Positions 24,673-33,602 of a DNA stretch of 64,000 nt are shown piece by piece. The position numbers and the translations under genes were made by a program. Within the stretch, counting starts at the first letter, position 1, and the number at the start of each line of letters is the position of its first letter. The stretch is from contig CAJTLS010000008.1 of the NCBI GenBank assembly GCA_910577295.1, forward strand, positions 1-64,000, read 5' to 3'. The DNA comes from an uncultured Eubacterium sp. (GTDB lineage: Bacteria > Bacillota > Clostridia > Lachnospirales > Lachnospiraceae). Below the pieces are notes generated by a model. The model was not told the origin of the DNA, made no database searches, and saw only the letters and a list, made by a program, of their open reading frames with translations.

Positions 24673-25257
24673 TTTTCTTGATAATTTGTTTGAAATCTTT
24701 TCTTTTTCTTTTATAATTCTATTTCGTTTTTCAGCAACAAAGACAAAATACCCATTTATTTCGTGAATCTTAACCCCTCCAAAGATAGATGTCAACTTAT
24801 TTTTATACCAATCAAGTCTTTTGGTAACCATAACTAATTTTCCGCCAAAAGCCAACTTTTTAAATCCACCCTCTATAAAGTGTTTGGGAACAGAAAAGTT
24901 TGCATGATACGGCGGATTTGACAATATAAGCGTAAAATCCTTCTCTTCTACATTCTCATAACCATCACTTAAGTAAATTTTAATGTTTGGTACATTGTTA
25001 AGGTGTGAATTCACTTTTGCATATTCCAATGCCTGTTTAGAAATATCACACATTACAACATTTTCCGCACCTATCAGTTTACTAGCAAGTATGCCTACAA
25101 CACCATACCCACATCCTAAATCCAATACTTTATCGTGCGGGAGAAAATCGATAACTGATAGCATCGCCTGTGTACCAGCATCAATTGAATTAGGCGAAAA
25201 AATGGAAGAAGAAGTTTCAAATATCATATCAATATTTTTAATCTTTGCTGAAATCAT
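24628..25257 (-). CDS. Class I SAM-dependent methyltransferase, RsmC-like small domain
   Basis: A 209-residue methyltransferase. Motif I is VLDLGCGYGVVGI (about residues 43-55), the acidic loop CDISKQALEYA follows, and the catalytic motif IV is SNPPYH, the NPPY form used by enzymes that methylate exocyclic or ring nitrogens such as RsmC/RlmG on rRNA guanine. The substrate here is an inference. The start with GGAGG (TTGGAGGTGTACA) gives MISAKIKN. The gene is clearly AT-richer than its neighbours, stands alone on the minus strand and lies next to a dispersed repeat, all suggesting acquisition. The C-terminus is a short basic tail. Confidence 0.8.
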   Translation of the reverse strand: MISAKIKNIDMIFETSSSIFSPNSIDAGTQAMLSVIDFLPHDKVLDLGCGYGVVGILASKLIGAENVVMCDISKQALEYAKVNSHLNNVPNIKIYLSDGYENVEEKDFTLILSNPPYHANFSVPKHFIEGGFKKLAFGGKLVMVTKRLDWYKNKLTSIFGGVKIHEINGYFVFVAEKRNRIIKEKEKISNKLSRKLQRKHQRHKVNHQG

Positions 25258-25364
25258 TGTACACCTCCAAATGTTTAATAACCAACCTAATTCAGAAATT
25301 ATAGCATATAAACGCAAATTATTCTACTTATTAATATAATTGATAGCATTTTTTAAAAAACAGG

Positions 25365-25393
25365 TTGACATCGGATGAAAAGGATGGTATAGT
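25365..25393 (+). promoter_or_regulatory. Strong promoter for tRNA-Leu
   Basis: Consensus TTGACA (25365-25370), 17-base spacer, TATAGT (25388-25393). The tRNA begins 15 bases downstream. Confidence 0.85.
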
Positions 25394-25407
25394 AAATATC
25401 GTTGTGA

Positions 25408-25491
25408 GCGGATGTGGCGGAATTGGCAGACGCACAAGACTCAAAATCTTGCGGTGGTGACATCGTGCGGGTTCAAGTCCCGCCATCCGCA
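25408..25491 (+). tRNA. tRNA-Leu (anticodon CAA)
   Basis: An 84-base class II tRNA. The 7-bp acceptor stem pairs GCGGATG with CATCCGC, followed by discriminator A. The anticodon stem CAAGA/TCTTG carries the loop CTCAAAA, giving anticodon CAA (reads UUG). There is a long variable arm, and the T arm GCGGG TTCAAGT CCCGC. The CCA end is not encoded. It has its own promoter and terminator. Confidence 0.95.
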
Positions 25492-25524
25492 CTCATAAAA
25501 CAAGAAAAGAAAGGTCAAATAATC

Positions 25525-25551
25525 GAAAGACGAATTTGGTCTTTCTTTTTT
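25525..25551 (+). terminator. Intrinsic terminator after tRNA-Leu
   Basis: Stem GAAAGAC / GTCTTTC with a 7-base loop, followed by six T. Confidence 0.8.
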
Positions 25552-25552
25552 G

Positions 25553-25581
25553 TTGAAATAAGAGACAAAAAAGGGTATCCT
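25553..25581 (+). promoter_or_regulatory. Putative promoter for the secreted repeat protein
   Basis: TTGAAA (25553-25558), 17-base spacer, TATCCT (25576-25581), just after the tRNA terminator and about 70 bases before the next start. Confidence 0.4.
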
Positions 25582-25649
25582 AATAAAGTGGATTGTATTA
25601 CAATGATGGGAGAGCAGCTGTATATTTGTTTTGGAAAAAGGAGGGGCTT

Positions 25650-28082
25650 ATGAAGAAGAGAGGGAAAAAAGCGGGAGCGTTGTTTCTGTCTTTTGCGATA
25701 TTATTCCAAATAGTATTTGCCGGCAATTATGTCAAGGCAGCCGACGGCAATAACGGATCAGAATCAAAAGAAATTGTTACGGTAGTTCCGTTTCCCGACC
25801 AGTGGAAATATTACGGACAAAAGAGAGAATTTCAATATGATATCAATTATGCTACTTCAAACGATAAGCCATTAAGCAAAGGGGTATCTCTTAAGATTGA
25901 GGAGGAGAGCATCGGGAAACAAAAATTTTGTATTGAGGATTTGCGCTCCGAGGATGAGAAAAAGGAAGTTACTTATGAACTGGAAAAAGATTCGCCGCTT
26001 TATGAGATTAAAGAGTACATAACGGCGGAGAAAGTAGAAGATACAAAACATATTTATAATGAGGAAGATAAGAAAAAAGCAGGGGAACAGGGCGGAGACA
26101 CGGTTGTTTCCGGTTCGGCAGTTTCCGGCGTCAGCGATACGATGAAGGTGCAGATACAGGCGCCAAAAGATTTTCTCATTGCGCCTTCTTCCGAGGGAGA
26201 AGAAAGCCAATGGAAACAGAGTATGGAAGCGGAGATAAAGGAGGGTGAGAATACTTTTACTTATTATCTGCGCTCAAATCTCAATGACGCGACTCGCAAA
26301 GCCATTGACCGGACGCCAAAGACGATTACGTTAAAAGCGGACTGGACAGCGCCAGCCATTCTATCTTTATCTGGAGGCGTAAACAGTACGGATGTATGGG
26401 CGGATGGGCAGATTACTGCGACTGAGCAGGGAACTTTTTATTATGCCGTTGTTCCGGAAACTCATGCGGAATTGACAAGAGAGGATATCGAGACAAATGT
26501 AGGGGCACATTATGGTATTGTAGGACAGGGACGTGTGGACGGAACACAAAAGGCGACGGAGTTTTCTTTTCAGGGTTTGGCAGCAAGCAAAAACTATGTT
26601 ATATATGCCTATGTGGAAGATGATGCAGGAAATGTATCGCCAGTACAAAAGAGTGAAATTTTTACGACAGACAGGATGGCGTTGGCAGGAACGGTAGAGG
26701 TTACTGGCACGATGGCAGTAGAACAGGTTTTAACGGCAAAAGTCAATTTGGATTCGGTTGCGGCGGGAGAACTGACCTATCAGTGGTATCGTATTAAGAA
26801 TAAAGAGGACGAATCTTCGCTGGATGAAGTGTGGGATGAGACCGGAGGCGCCGATGAGGATGATTTGGAAGCGGAAGATGATGATGACGAGGATGATGAA
26901 GACGACGAAGACGACGATTTGGTTGAACTGGATGCACGGCATAAATTTGCGGCGGGAAGCGATGATGACGGAGACAAAGATGACGCCGTGTCCATTGAGG
27001 GGGCGACGCTGATTAAAGATGCTACCCTGTCAACTTACAAGGCGACGAGAGAAGATATTGGACACCGTTTGATTTGCTGTGTCAGCGCAGAAAAGTATTC
27101 CGGCTATATAGCAGGGGAGACGACAACATATATCCCGAAATTGCTTCCGGAATATACGCTGCCATCAATAGCTGCGCTTCCGTATTCTCCAAAGTTAAAA
27201 CTGTCGTCCATAGCTTTGCCAGAAAGCTGGAGCTGGGTAGATAATACGATAACGCCGGTATACGGAAATTCCGGTTATCGTGCCAAATACATACCCAAAG
27301 ATACGACGACTTATAAGACGATTATTGTCCGCATTAAGATTCCGGTAAATAAGCGTCAGTTGAAAAAGAATATGATTCAGGTGCCAAAAACCCGTGCCTA
27401 TGCGGGGACGGCAATCAAAGACAATTTTTATGTTGAGGATATGGATGATGAACTAACGGTGGGAAGCGATTTTTCAGTAAAATACAAAAACAATAAGAAA
27501 CCGGGAAAAGCGACGATTACGTTTCGGGGAAAAGGAAATTATAAAGGAACCGTTAAAGTAACGTATAAAATAAAAAAGCGCTCTGTAAAGGGACTCACGT
27601 ATAAGTTCAGCAAGACGAAAGTATATAACGGTAAGACACGGACGGCAGGTGTAGTTATTAAAAATGGCAAGGTACGTCTTGTAAAAGACAGAGATTACAC
27701 AATTGCATATAAAAACAATAAAGAAATGGGAAAAGCAGGCATTACCATAAAAGGGAAAGGGTACTATTATGGGAAGAAGGTACTTCATTTTTCCATAATA
27801 CCGACAAAACCTAAATTGCTAAAGGCAGAAAAAAAAGGAAAGACACTGAATTTGAAGTTTTCGGAGAATGCACTGATTACGGGATATCACGTCTATATTT
27901 CCACCACCCGTAATTTTAGCAAAAAGAAGACCTCGGAATATACTTTGTCGGGCAACCGTTTCCAGATAAGGAGTATGGGAAAAGGAACGTACTATATTCG
28001 GATTCGGGGATATGGAATAAAAAATGGAAAAGCCTATGCAAGCGGCTACAGTAAGGTAAAGAAAGTGAAAATAAAGAAATAA
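25650..28082 (+). CDS. Secreted multi-domain repeat protein with acidic run
   Basis: An 810-residue exported protein: signal peptide (about 1-31, ending VKA-AD), an unassigned N-terminal half, a Fn3-like stretch around residues 245-345, an acidic run of mostly Asp/Glu at about 405-430, and two tandem repeats near the C-terminus (about 569-642 and 643-717). Each repeat follows the pattern GxDYxxxYKNNKxxGKAxITxxGKGxYxG. A final Fn3-like domain (about 720-810) ends in Lys-rich sequence. The same repeat occurs three times in the protein at 49808-52345. No sortase motif or transmembrane anchor is seen. ATG 25650 has AAAGGAGGGG upstream. Function unknown; a surface or matrix role is likely. Confidence 0.7.
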   Translation: MKKRGKKAGALFLSFAILFQIVFAGNYVKAADGNNGSESKEIVTVVPFPDQWKYYGQKREFQYDINYATSNDKPLSKGVSLKIEEESIGKQKFCIEDLRSEDEKKEVTYELEKDSPLYEIKEYITAEKVEDTKHIYNEEDKKKAGEQGGDTVVSGSAVSGVSDTMKVQIQAPKDFLIAPSSEGEESQWKQSMEAEIKEGENTFTYYLRSNLNDATRKAIDRTPKTITLKADWTAPAILSLSGGVNSTDVWADGQITATEQGTFYYAVVPETHAELTREDIETNVGAHYGIVGQGRVDGTQKATEFSFQGLAASKNYVIYAYVEDDAGNVSPVQKSEIFTTDRMALAGTVEVTGTMAVEQVLTAKVNLDSVAAGELTYQWYRIKNKEDESSLDEVWDETGGADEDDLEAEDDDDEDDEDDEDDDLVELDARHKFAAGSDDDGDKDDAVSIEGATLIKDATLSTYKATREDIGHRLICCVSAEKYSGYIAGETTTYIPKLLPEYTLPSIAALPYSPKLKLSSIALPESWSWVDNTITPVYGNSGYRAKYIPKDTTTYKTIIVRIKIPVNKRQLKKNMIQVPKTRAYAGTAIKDNFYVEDMDDELTVGSDFSVKYKNNKKPGKATITFRGKGNYKGTVKVTYKIKKRSVKGLTYKFSKTKVYNGKTRTAGVVIKNGKVRLVKDRDYTIAYKNNKEMGKAGITIKGKGYYYGKKVLHFSIIPTKPKLLKAEKKGKTLNLKFSENALITGYHVYISTTRNFSKKKTSEYTLSGNRFQIRSMGKGTYYIRIRGYGIKNGKAYASGYSKVKKVKIKK

Positions 28083-28095
28083 TGAGGTAAGGAAA

Positions 28096-29472
28096 GTGGA
28101 AAAGAAACTTGTGCTGATAGATGGAAATAGTATTATAAACCGAGCTTTTTACGGGGTGCCGGATTTGACAAACAAAGACGGATTGCACACGAACGCCATT
28201 TACGGTTTCCTGAACATCATGTTTAAGTTAATGGATGAAGAAGAGCCAACACATATGATGGTTGCCTTTGATGAGAAAGCGCCGACGTTTCGCCATGAAA
28301 TGTACGAGAAGTATAAAGGTACGAGAAAACCGATGCCGGAAGAACTGCGGGAGCAAGTACCGGTACTCAAAGATATTCTGCAGGCGATGAACCTTTGTAT
28401 CTTTTCCCGAGAGGGGATAGAAGCGGATGATATATTGGGGACGATGGCGAAGAAAGGGGAAAAGGACGGGTATACGGTAACCGTTGTATCGGGAGACCGT
28501 GACTTACTTCAGTTGGCATCCGATACTATCATGGTAAGAATCCCCAAAACAAGGGGCGGCAGGACGGAAGTAGAAGATTATCATACGGCACAGGTAATTG
28601 AAAAATATCACGTTACTCCCTCTCAGATTATTGATTTAAAGGGGTTAATGGGAGATACGTCCGATAATATTCCGGGTGTGCCGGGGATAGGCGAAAAGAC
28701 AGCGGTAAAAATACTGACATTGTTCGGTACGGTCGAGAACGCCATCGCTCATAGAGAAGAGATTACGCCTAATCGAGCCAAAGAGGCAATTAAAAATAAT
28801 ATACATTTGGCGAAACTCAGCAAACAACTGGCAACGATAAAGACAGACTGCAAACTTGGGATATTAATGGAAGATTGTCTGGTGCAGGATATGTTTAATG
28901 CCAAGGCATTTCGTATTATCCAGTCGCTCGATATTAAGTCGTTACAGAAACGGTTTGATAAGGAAAAGACGATGGATTCCAAGTGGGAAAAAGGGTTTGT
29001 TACCTTGACGACGAAAGAGGAATGGGATAAGTTCCGCTCATCCGTAAAAGAAAAAGAACCCGCTGCCATAAAGGTTGTTTTCCGCAAAGATGCCCAAATG
29101 ACGGCAAATGAGACGGGTCAGATGACGTTGTTTATGTCGGAACAACAAGGGCGTTTACTGGGACTGGCTATTGCTTTTAACGAGGAAAAGGTTGCGTTTT
29201 GTAAAGTCGGGAAAGCACTTTTGGAGCATGATATTGTTGCCGGAGTGGCAGAATTGACTGCACGGCATACACTGGTGGGAAATGATTTAAAAGCACAGTT
29301 GGATTTCTTTGCCGGAGCAAAGCCGGAAAATTGTTTTGACACGAATTTGGCCGCCTATGTCATCAATCCCATTCAAAAGAGACGTATGCCGGAGTTACCA
29401 TGTATCCGTATACGCAGATGTTTGGGAAAGCTTCCATGGAGTCGGCGTTTGCGGACAAAGAGGAGGAATTGA
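28096..29472 (+). CDS. polA: DNA polymerase I, N-terminal part (5' nuclease and inactive exonuclease domain), frameshifted
   Basis: Residues about 1-290 are the 5'-3' nuclease: LVLIDGNSIINRAFYG, REGIEADDILGT, VVSGDRDLLQLA and the helix-hairpin-helix GLMGDTSDNIPGVPGIGEKTA. Residues about 295-425 match the exonuclease-like domain but lack its catalytic acids, as in Bacillus and Taq enzymes. After the INPIQK segment the reading turns into Arg-rich nonsense and stops at 29472, because a run of four A at 29375-29378 is one base short; adding one base joins it to the polymerase frame. The start codon at 28096 is GTG with AGGAAA upstream. Either a real split or a sequence error in an A run. Confidence 0.9.
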   Translation: MEKKLVLIDGNSIINRAFYGVPDLTNKDGLHTNAIYGFLNIMFKLMDEEEPTHMMVAFDEKAPTFRHEMYEKYKGTRKPMPEELREQVPVLKDILQAMNLCIFSREGIEADDILGTMAKKGEKDGYTVTVVSGDRDLLQLASDTIMVRIPKTRGGRTEVEDYHTAQVIEKYHVTPSQIIDLKGLMGDTSDNIPGVPGIGEKTAVKILTLFGTVENAIAHREEITPNRAKEAIKNNIHLAKLSKQLATIKTDCKLGILMEDCLVQDMFNAKAFRIIQSLDIKSLQKRFDKEKTMDSKWEKGFVTLTTKEEWDKFRSSVKEKEPAAIKVVFRKDAQMTANETGQMTLFMSEQQGRLLGLAIAFNEEKVAFCKVGKALLEHDIVAGVAELTARHTLVGNDLKAQLDFFAGAKPENCFDTNLAAYVINPIQKRRMPELPCIRIRRCLGKLPWSRRLRTKRRN

Positions 29473-30770
29473 TTCAGTATGCCTGTTACTGCGCGCTTGT
29501 AAATGTGCGTGCCTACCCGGACCTTTTGCAGGAATTGAAGCGGATGAAGTCGTTTCATCTGTTTGAAGATATCGAGATGCCTCTTTTGTTTACGTTATAC
29601 GATATGGAAAAACAGGGGATTTTTGTGAAGCGGGAGGCGCTGCACGAATATGCCCTGAAACTGGGGGAACGTATCGCCGGAGTAGAGCAGGAAATTTATG
29701 AGCGGGCCGGTGAAACATTTAATATAAATTCGCCGAAGCAATTAGGGACGATTCTTTTTGAAAAAATGCGTATGCCTTATGGAAAAAAGACAAAGACCGG
29801 ATATTCCACTTCGGCAGAAGTATTGGAAAAACTGCGCTTTGAAGACCCGATTGTGGAATTGATTCTGGAGTACCGGCAGTTAGCAAAGCTGAAATCGACT
29901 TATGCCGACGGTCTTGATTCGTATATTGAGGAAAAGGATGGGCGCATTCATACGACATTTAATCAAAATATAACCGCTACCGGAAGACTGAGTTCGACGG
30001 AGCCGAACTTGCAAAACATTCCTATCCGCATGGAACTCGGGAGACAGATTCGTAAAGTTTTTGTGCCGGAAGAGGGGTATGTATTTCTGGATGCCGATTA
30101 TTCCCAGATAGAGCTCCGTGTTCTGGCTCATATGTCGGGGGATGAGCGTCTGATTGAAGCCTATCGGGAAAATGCGGATATCCACCGTACAACGGCGGCG
30201 CTCGTCTTCCACACCCCGTACGAAGAGGTGACGGAACTGCAGCGGAGAAATGCCAAAGCAGTCAATTTCGGCATTGTGTATGGAATTAGCGGATTTGGCC
30301 TGTCCCGTGATTTGAATATTTCCAAAAAACAGGCGGAAGAGTATATTGAAGATTATTTTGCCACTTATCCGGGGGTAAAGGAGTTTATGGATAGTCTTGT
30401 TGCGGAGGGCAGGAGTAAAGGATATGTTACCTCCTTGTTTGGCAGGCGGCGTCCTATCCCGGAATTGTCCGCCAAGAACTTTATGCAGCGGCAGTTTGGT
30501 GAGCGGATTGCCATGAATTCTCCGATACAGGGAACAGCGGCAGACATTATAAAGATTGCGATGATACGGGTTGCGAAACGATTGAAAGCGAACCAAATGC
30601 AATCCCGGCTTATTTTGCAAATCCATGATGAACTTCTTATTGAGACGCACAAGGATGAGATAGAAGAGGTGACGCAGCTTTTAGAAGAAGAGATGGTGCA
30701 TGCGTGCGAGCTGGCCGTGCCGTTAATCGCAGAGGTCAAGAAGGGCAATTCATGGTACGAAGCCAAATAA
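29400..30770 (+). CDS. polA: DNA polymerase I, C-terminal polymerase domain (separated by frameshift)
   Basis: 456 residues from ATG 29400, which has GGAG 5 bases upstream and so could be translated independently; the frame is open back past the shift at about 29376. The family A polymerase is complete: TATGRLSSTEPNLQNIPIR, motif A (DADYSQIELRVLAHMSGDER), motif B/O-helix (RRNAKAVNFGIVYGISGFG) and motif C (QIHDELLIE). Together with the upstream frame the length would be about 890 residues, the usual size for PolA. Homologues are single proteins that fill gaps in repair and remove Okazaki primers. coaE follows 28 bases later, a frequent polA neighbour. Confidence 0.92.
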   Translation: MYPYTQMFGKASMESAFADKEEELIQYACYCALVNVRAYPDLLQELKRMKSFHLFEDIEMPLLFTLYDMEKQGIFVKREALHEYALKLGERIAGVEQEIYERAGETFNINSPKQLGTILFEKMRMPYGKKTKTGYSTSAEVLEKLRFEDPIVELILEYRQLAKLKSTYADGLDSYIEEKDGRIHTTFNQNITATGRLSSTEPNLQNIPIRMELGRQIRKVFVPEEGYVFLDADYSQIELRVLAHMSGDERLIEAYRENADIHRTTAALVFHTPYEEVTELQRRNAKAVNFGIVYGISGFGLSRDLNISKKQAEEYIEDYFATYPGVKEFMDSLVAEGRSKGYVTSLFGRRRPIPELSAKNFMQRQFGERIAMNSPIQGTAADIIKIAMIRVAKRLKANQMQSRLILQIHDELLIETHKDEIEEVTQLLEEEMVHACELAVPLIAEVKKGNSWYEAK

Positions 30771-30798
30771 AAATACGGGAAAAAGGGATGAGAAGTTC

Positions 30799-31377
30799 AT
30801 GGTAATTGGAATTACGGGAGGCGTCGGCTGTGGAAAGTCCGCCGCCATGACAGTGCTGCGAGAGAAGTTTGGAGCCAAAACGCTGTTAGCGGACGAGTTA
30901 GGGCATGAGGCGTTACAGCCGGAGGCGGAGACATATGAAGAAATTCGTACCCTTTTTGGAGAATCAGTTGTATGCGCCGACGGACAATTAAACCGAACTC
31001 TTTTAGCGCAAATTATTTATGCAGATGAGAACAAAAGGAAAGAGCTGGACGATATTATTCATCCGTATGTCATGCGCCGGATACGGGAGTATCTCGAGAG
31101 ATGGAAAGAAGAGCCGTTCGTGGCGATTGAGACGGCGCTTATGTTTGAGAGCGGCTGCCATAAGCTGTGCGATAAAATATGGTATATTGGGGCGGACAGG
31201 GAACAGCGGATAAAAAGACTGACAGAATCCAGAGGATATACGAGAGAAAAGACGGAAGCCATTATGGCGGCACAGATGGAAGAAGAGGATATATGCCGTC
31301 GCTGTGACGCTTGTATCGACAACAGCGATTCACTGGAAAAACTGACAAACCGATTACAAGAATTACTAGGCATATGA
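30799..31377 (+). CDS. coaE: Dephospho-CoA kinase
   Basis: A 192-residue P-loop kinase for the last step of coenzyme A synthesis (phosphorylation of the ribose 3'-OH). The P-loop is GITGGVGCGKSAA (residues about 4-16), followed by the DELGHEAL segment, the IIHPYVMRRI motif (about 93-102) and a lid with RIKRLTESRGYT. Length is normal. It lies directly behind polA on the same strand, an arrangement common in Firmicutes. Confidence 0.95.
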   Translation: MVIGITGGVGCGKSAAMTVLREKFGAKTLLADELGHEALQPEAETYEEIRTLFGESVVCADGQLNRTLLAQIIYADENKRKELDDIIHPYVMRRIREYLERWKEEPFVAIETALMFESGCHKLCDKIWYIGADREQRIKRLTESRGYTREKTEAIMAAQMEEEDICRRCDACIDNSDSLEKLTNRLQELLGI

Positions 31378-31447
31378 TAAAATGTGTGGTATGATATAAA
31401 AAAGTGCGGCTTGCCGTTCTTTGCTCTGCGAAAGTTGAGGGAATGAT

Positions 31448-33586
31448 ATGGATACAAGAAACGAAGGATATGTTTTTGGCTTGGATATCGGGACGAGAAG
31501 CATCGTGGGAACGGTTGGATATCGTGTTGGCACGGACCGTTTTGTTGTCGTGGCGCAGGAGAGCGTAGAACACTCTACGCGCGCTGTCATTGACGGTCAA
31601 ATCCATGATATTCCGACAGTCGCACGAACGATTAGCATGATTAAAGACCGTCTGGAGAATCAAATTCAGCAGCCGTTGACCGAAGTATGCATTGCGGCAG
31701 CCGGCCGTGTCTTGAAAACAAAGCAGGTGAGGGCCAGATATGAGTTTTCTACCGAGACGAAAGTGACGGAAGAACATATCCGCTCTTTGGACATGCTCGG
31801 TGTTGAAAAGGCATATGAAGAGATACGTAGCGATGAAGAAGATAAGAAAAAACATTTTTTCTGCGTCGGGTATTCTACGGTCAAATATTATCTGAATGGT
31901 TATCCGATGGAAATGATAGAGATGCATATGGCCAATTATATCGAGGTCGATTTAATTGCTACGTTCCTGCCGGAAGAAGTTGTAGACGGTTTGTATTCCG
32001 CCGTAGAGTCTGCCGGTCTGCATGTGGCAAACCTGACGCTTGAGCCGATTGCGGCAATCAATATTGCCATACCAGAGAAGTTTCGTCTCCTAAATATCGC
32101 GCTTGTGGATGTTGGAGCGGGAACTTCGGATATTTCCATTGTAAAAGACGGCAGTATCATTGCTTTTGGCATGATTCCCCTTGCGGGCGATGAAGTGACA
32201 GAAGCGATTGCCAAAAATTATTTAATTGATTTTGCAACGGCAGAGAGAATAAAACGGCAATGCGAGAATCGTAAGTCGGTATCCTTCCACGATATTTTCG
32301 GAAATAAGACGACGGTTACAAAGGAAGACATTACAAACATTTCCCAGTCGGCGATAGAAGAAATTACGCATAACATTGCTACCCGCATTATAGAGCTGAA
32401 CGGAGGCCAGACGGTCAGTGCAGTGTTTGTCGTTGGCGGTGGCGGAAAGCATGATGGCTTTACAGAAAAAATGGCAGAATTTTTGCAGCTTCCACAGGAG
32501 CGCGTGGCTATTCGCGGAGCGGAGGTGTTAGGTCAGGTTGTATTTGAACAGCCGGGTGTGAAGAAAGACTCAACACTGGTGACGCCGCTTGGGATATGTA
32601 TGAATTATTATGAGCAGCGCAATAATTTTATCCATGTTCAAGTTAATGGACAGCGTGTTAAATTATATGATAACGGAAAGGTTACGGTATTGGATGCCTG
32701 TGTTAGTTCCGGTTTTTCCAAAAATAATTTATTCCCGCTGCGCGGAGATGCACTTGTGTTTTATGTGAATGGCGAAGAGCGTACGGTAAAAGGGCGTGTC
32801 GGTGAGGTGGCGCTTGTGCGCAAAAACGGAAAAGAGGTTAGTCTCAACGATGTGGCGATGGAAAATGATGAGATTGAGATACGGCCGTCTACCAAAGGGG
32901 AATCGGGCAGGATTGCACTAGGACAGATAGAGGAGTGCAAAAAGGAATTGGTAGTTACGCTGTTTGGCCGCAAGATTTTATGCCCTCCCATCATTGTTGT
33001 CAACGGGCAGGTGCAGGATAGTTTATATTCCATTAAAGAAGGGGACAGGGTGGAGATATCCGACTATTCATCCGTGGCCAATTTGCTTGCATTTGCCGAT
33101 ATTGATACTGATACGGAAATTTTACTGAACGGACGTCAGGCGGGGAAAGCGGCGAAAATCCATGATGGTGATGTTATTACGGAGAAACCGAAGCCTCCAG
33201 AGCCGGAAGAAGAGATAAGTCAGGAAGAAGAGCTGCAGAAACAAATCGAAGAAGACCCGTTATTGCAGCCGGTTAAGCCGCTTCCAGATTGGATGAAAGA
33301 TATTCCGTTTGATACAGAAAAGAGAGGCAGAGACGGTAAGATTCTTTCCTCATCCTCTCAAAAAGAGAAGAAGCATACGCCATCTATTATAGTTACTGTC
33401 AACGGTGAGACGGTCAGGATGCCGGAAAAGGATAATCCAATCTTTGTTGATGTGTTTGATGTCTATCCGTTTGATATGTCCAAAATGGGAGGAACTAAAC
33501 TAATTACACGTATTAACGGGGCAGACAAGGATTTTACGGAACCGCTGCACGAGGGCGACCGGATAGAGCTGTTTTGGAAGACTTAG
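31448..33586 (+). CDS. FtsA-like actin-fold ATPase with long beta-rich C-terminal tail
   Basis: A 712-residue protein. Residues about 8-395 form an FtsA/PilM-type actin-like domain: phosphate 1 FGLDIGTRSIVG, phosphate 2 IALVDVGAGTSDISIV, adenosine loop VFVVGGGGKHDGF. Canonical FtsA is about 420 residues; this one has some 300 more. The tail contains several short units of the form xxVNGxxx...IxxGDxIEI (about 435-480, 515-540, 555-580, 635-710), resembling small beta-grasp folds, plus a Pro/Glu-rich linker (about 585-625). There is no obvious amphipathic membrane helix at the very end; it stops with RIELFWKT. Inferred role: cell division or envelope assembly scaffold. A second, standard ftsA may exist elsewhere. 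Confidence 0.8.
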   Translation: MDTRNEGYVFGLDIGTRSIVGTVGYRVGTDRFVVVAQESVEHSTRAVIDGQIHDIPTVARTISMIKDRLENQIQQPLTEVCIAAAGRVLKTKQVRARYEFSTETKVTEEHIRSLDMLGVEKAYEEIRSDEEDKKKHFFCVGYSTVKYYLNGYPMEMIEMHMANYIEVDLIATFLPEEVVDGLYSAVESAGLHVANLTLEPIAAINIAIPEKFRLLNIALVDVGAGTSDISIVKDGSIIAFGMIPLAGDEVTEAIAKNYLIDFATAERIKRQCENRKSVSFHDIFGNKTTVTKEDITNISQSAIEEITHNIATRIIELNGGQTVSAVFVVGGGGKHDGFTEKMAEFLQLPQERVAIRGAEVLGQVVFEQPGVKKDSTLVTPLGICMNYYEQRNNFIHVQVNGQRVKLYDNGKVTVLDACVSSGFSKNNLFPLRGDALVFYVNGEERTVKGRVGEVALVRKNGKEVSLNDVAMENDEIEIRPSTKGESGRIALGQIEECKKELVVTLFGRKILCPPIIVVNGQVQDSLYSIKEGDRVEISDYSSVANLLAFADIDTDTEILLNGRQAGKAAKIHDGDVITEKPKPPEPEEEISQEEELQKQIEEDPLLQPVKPLPDWMKDIPFDTEKRGRDGKILSSSSQKEKKHTPSIIVTVNGETVRMPEKDNPIFVDVFDVYPFDMSKMGGTKLITRINGADKDFTEPLHEGDRIELFWKT

Positions 33587-33602
33587 AAAGGAGAGACAAA
33601 AG

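Noticed and set aside
25408..25491. tRNA-Leu as an integration attachment site
   Set aside because: No integrase gene and no repeated 3' tRNA fragment was seen nearby in the window.
29371..29400. Programmed -1 frameshift in polA
   Set aside because: CAAAAG in the zero frame does not fit an X XXY YYZ slippery heptamer, and no strong hairpin follows at the right distance; a lost base fits better.
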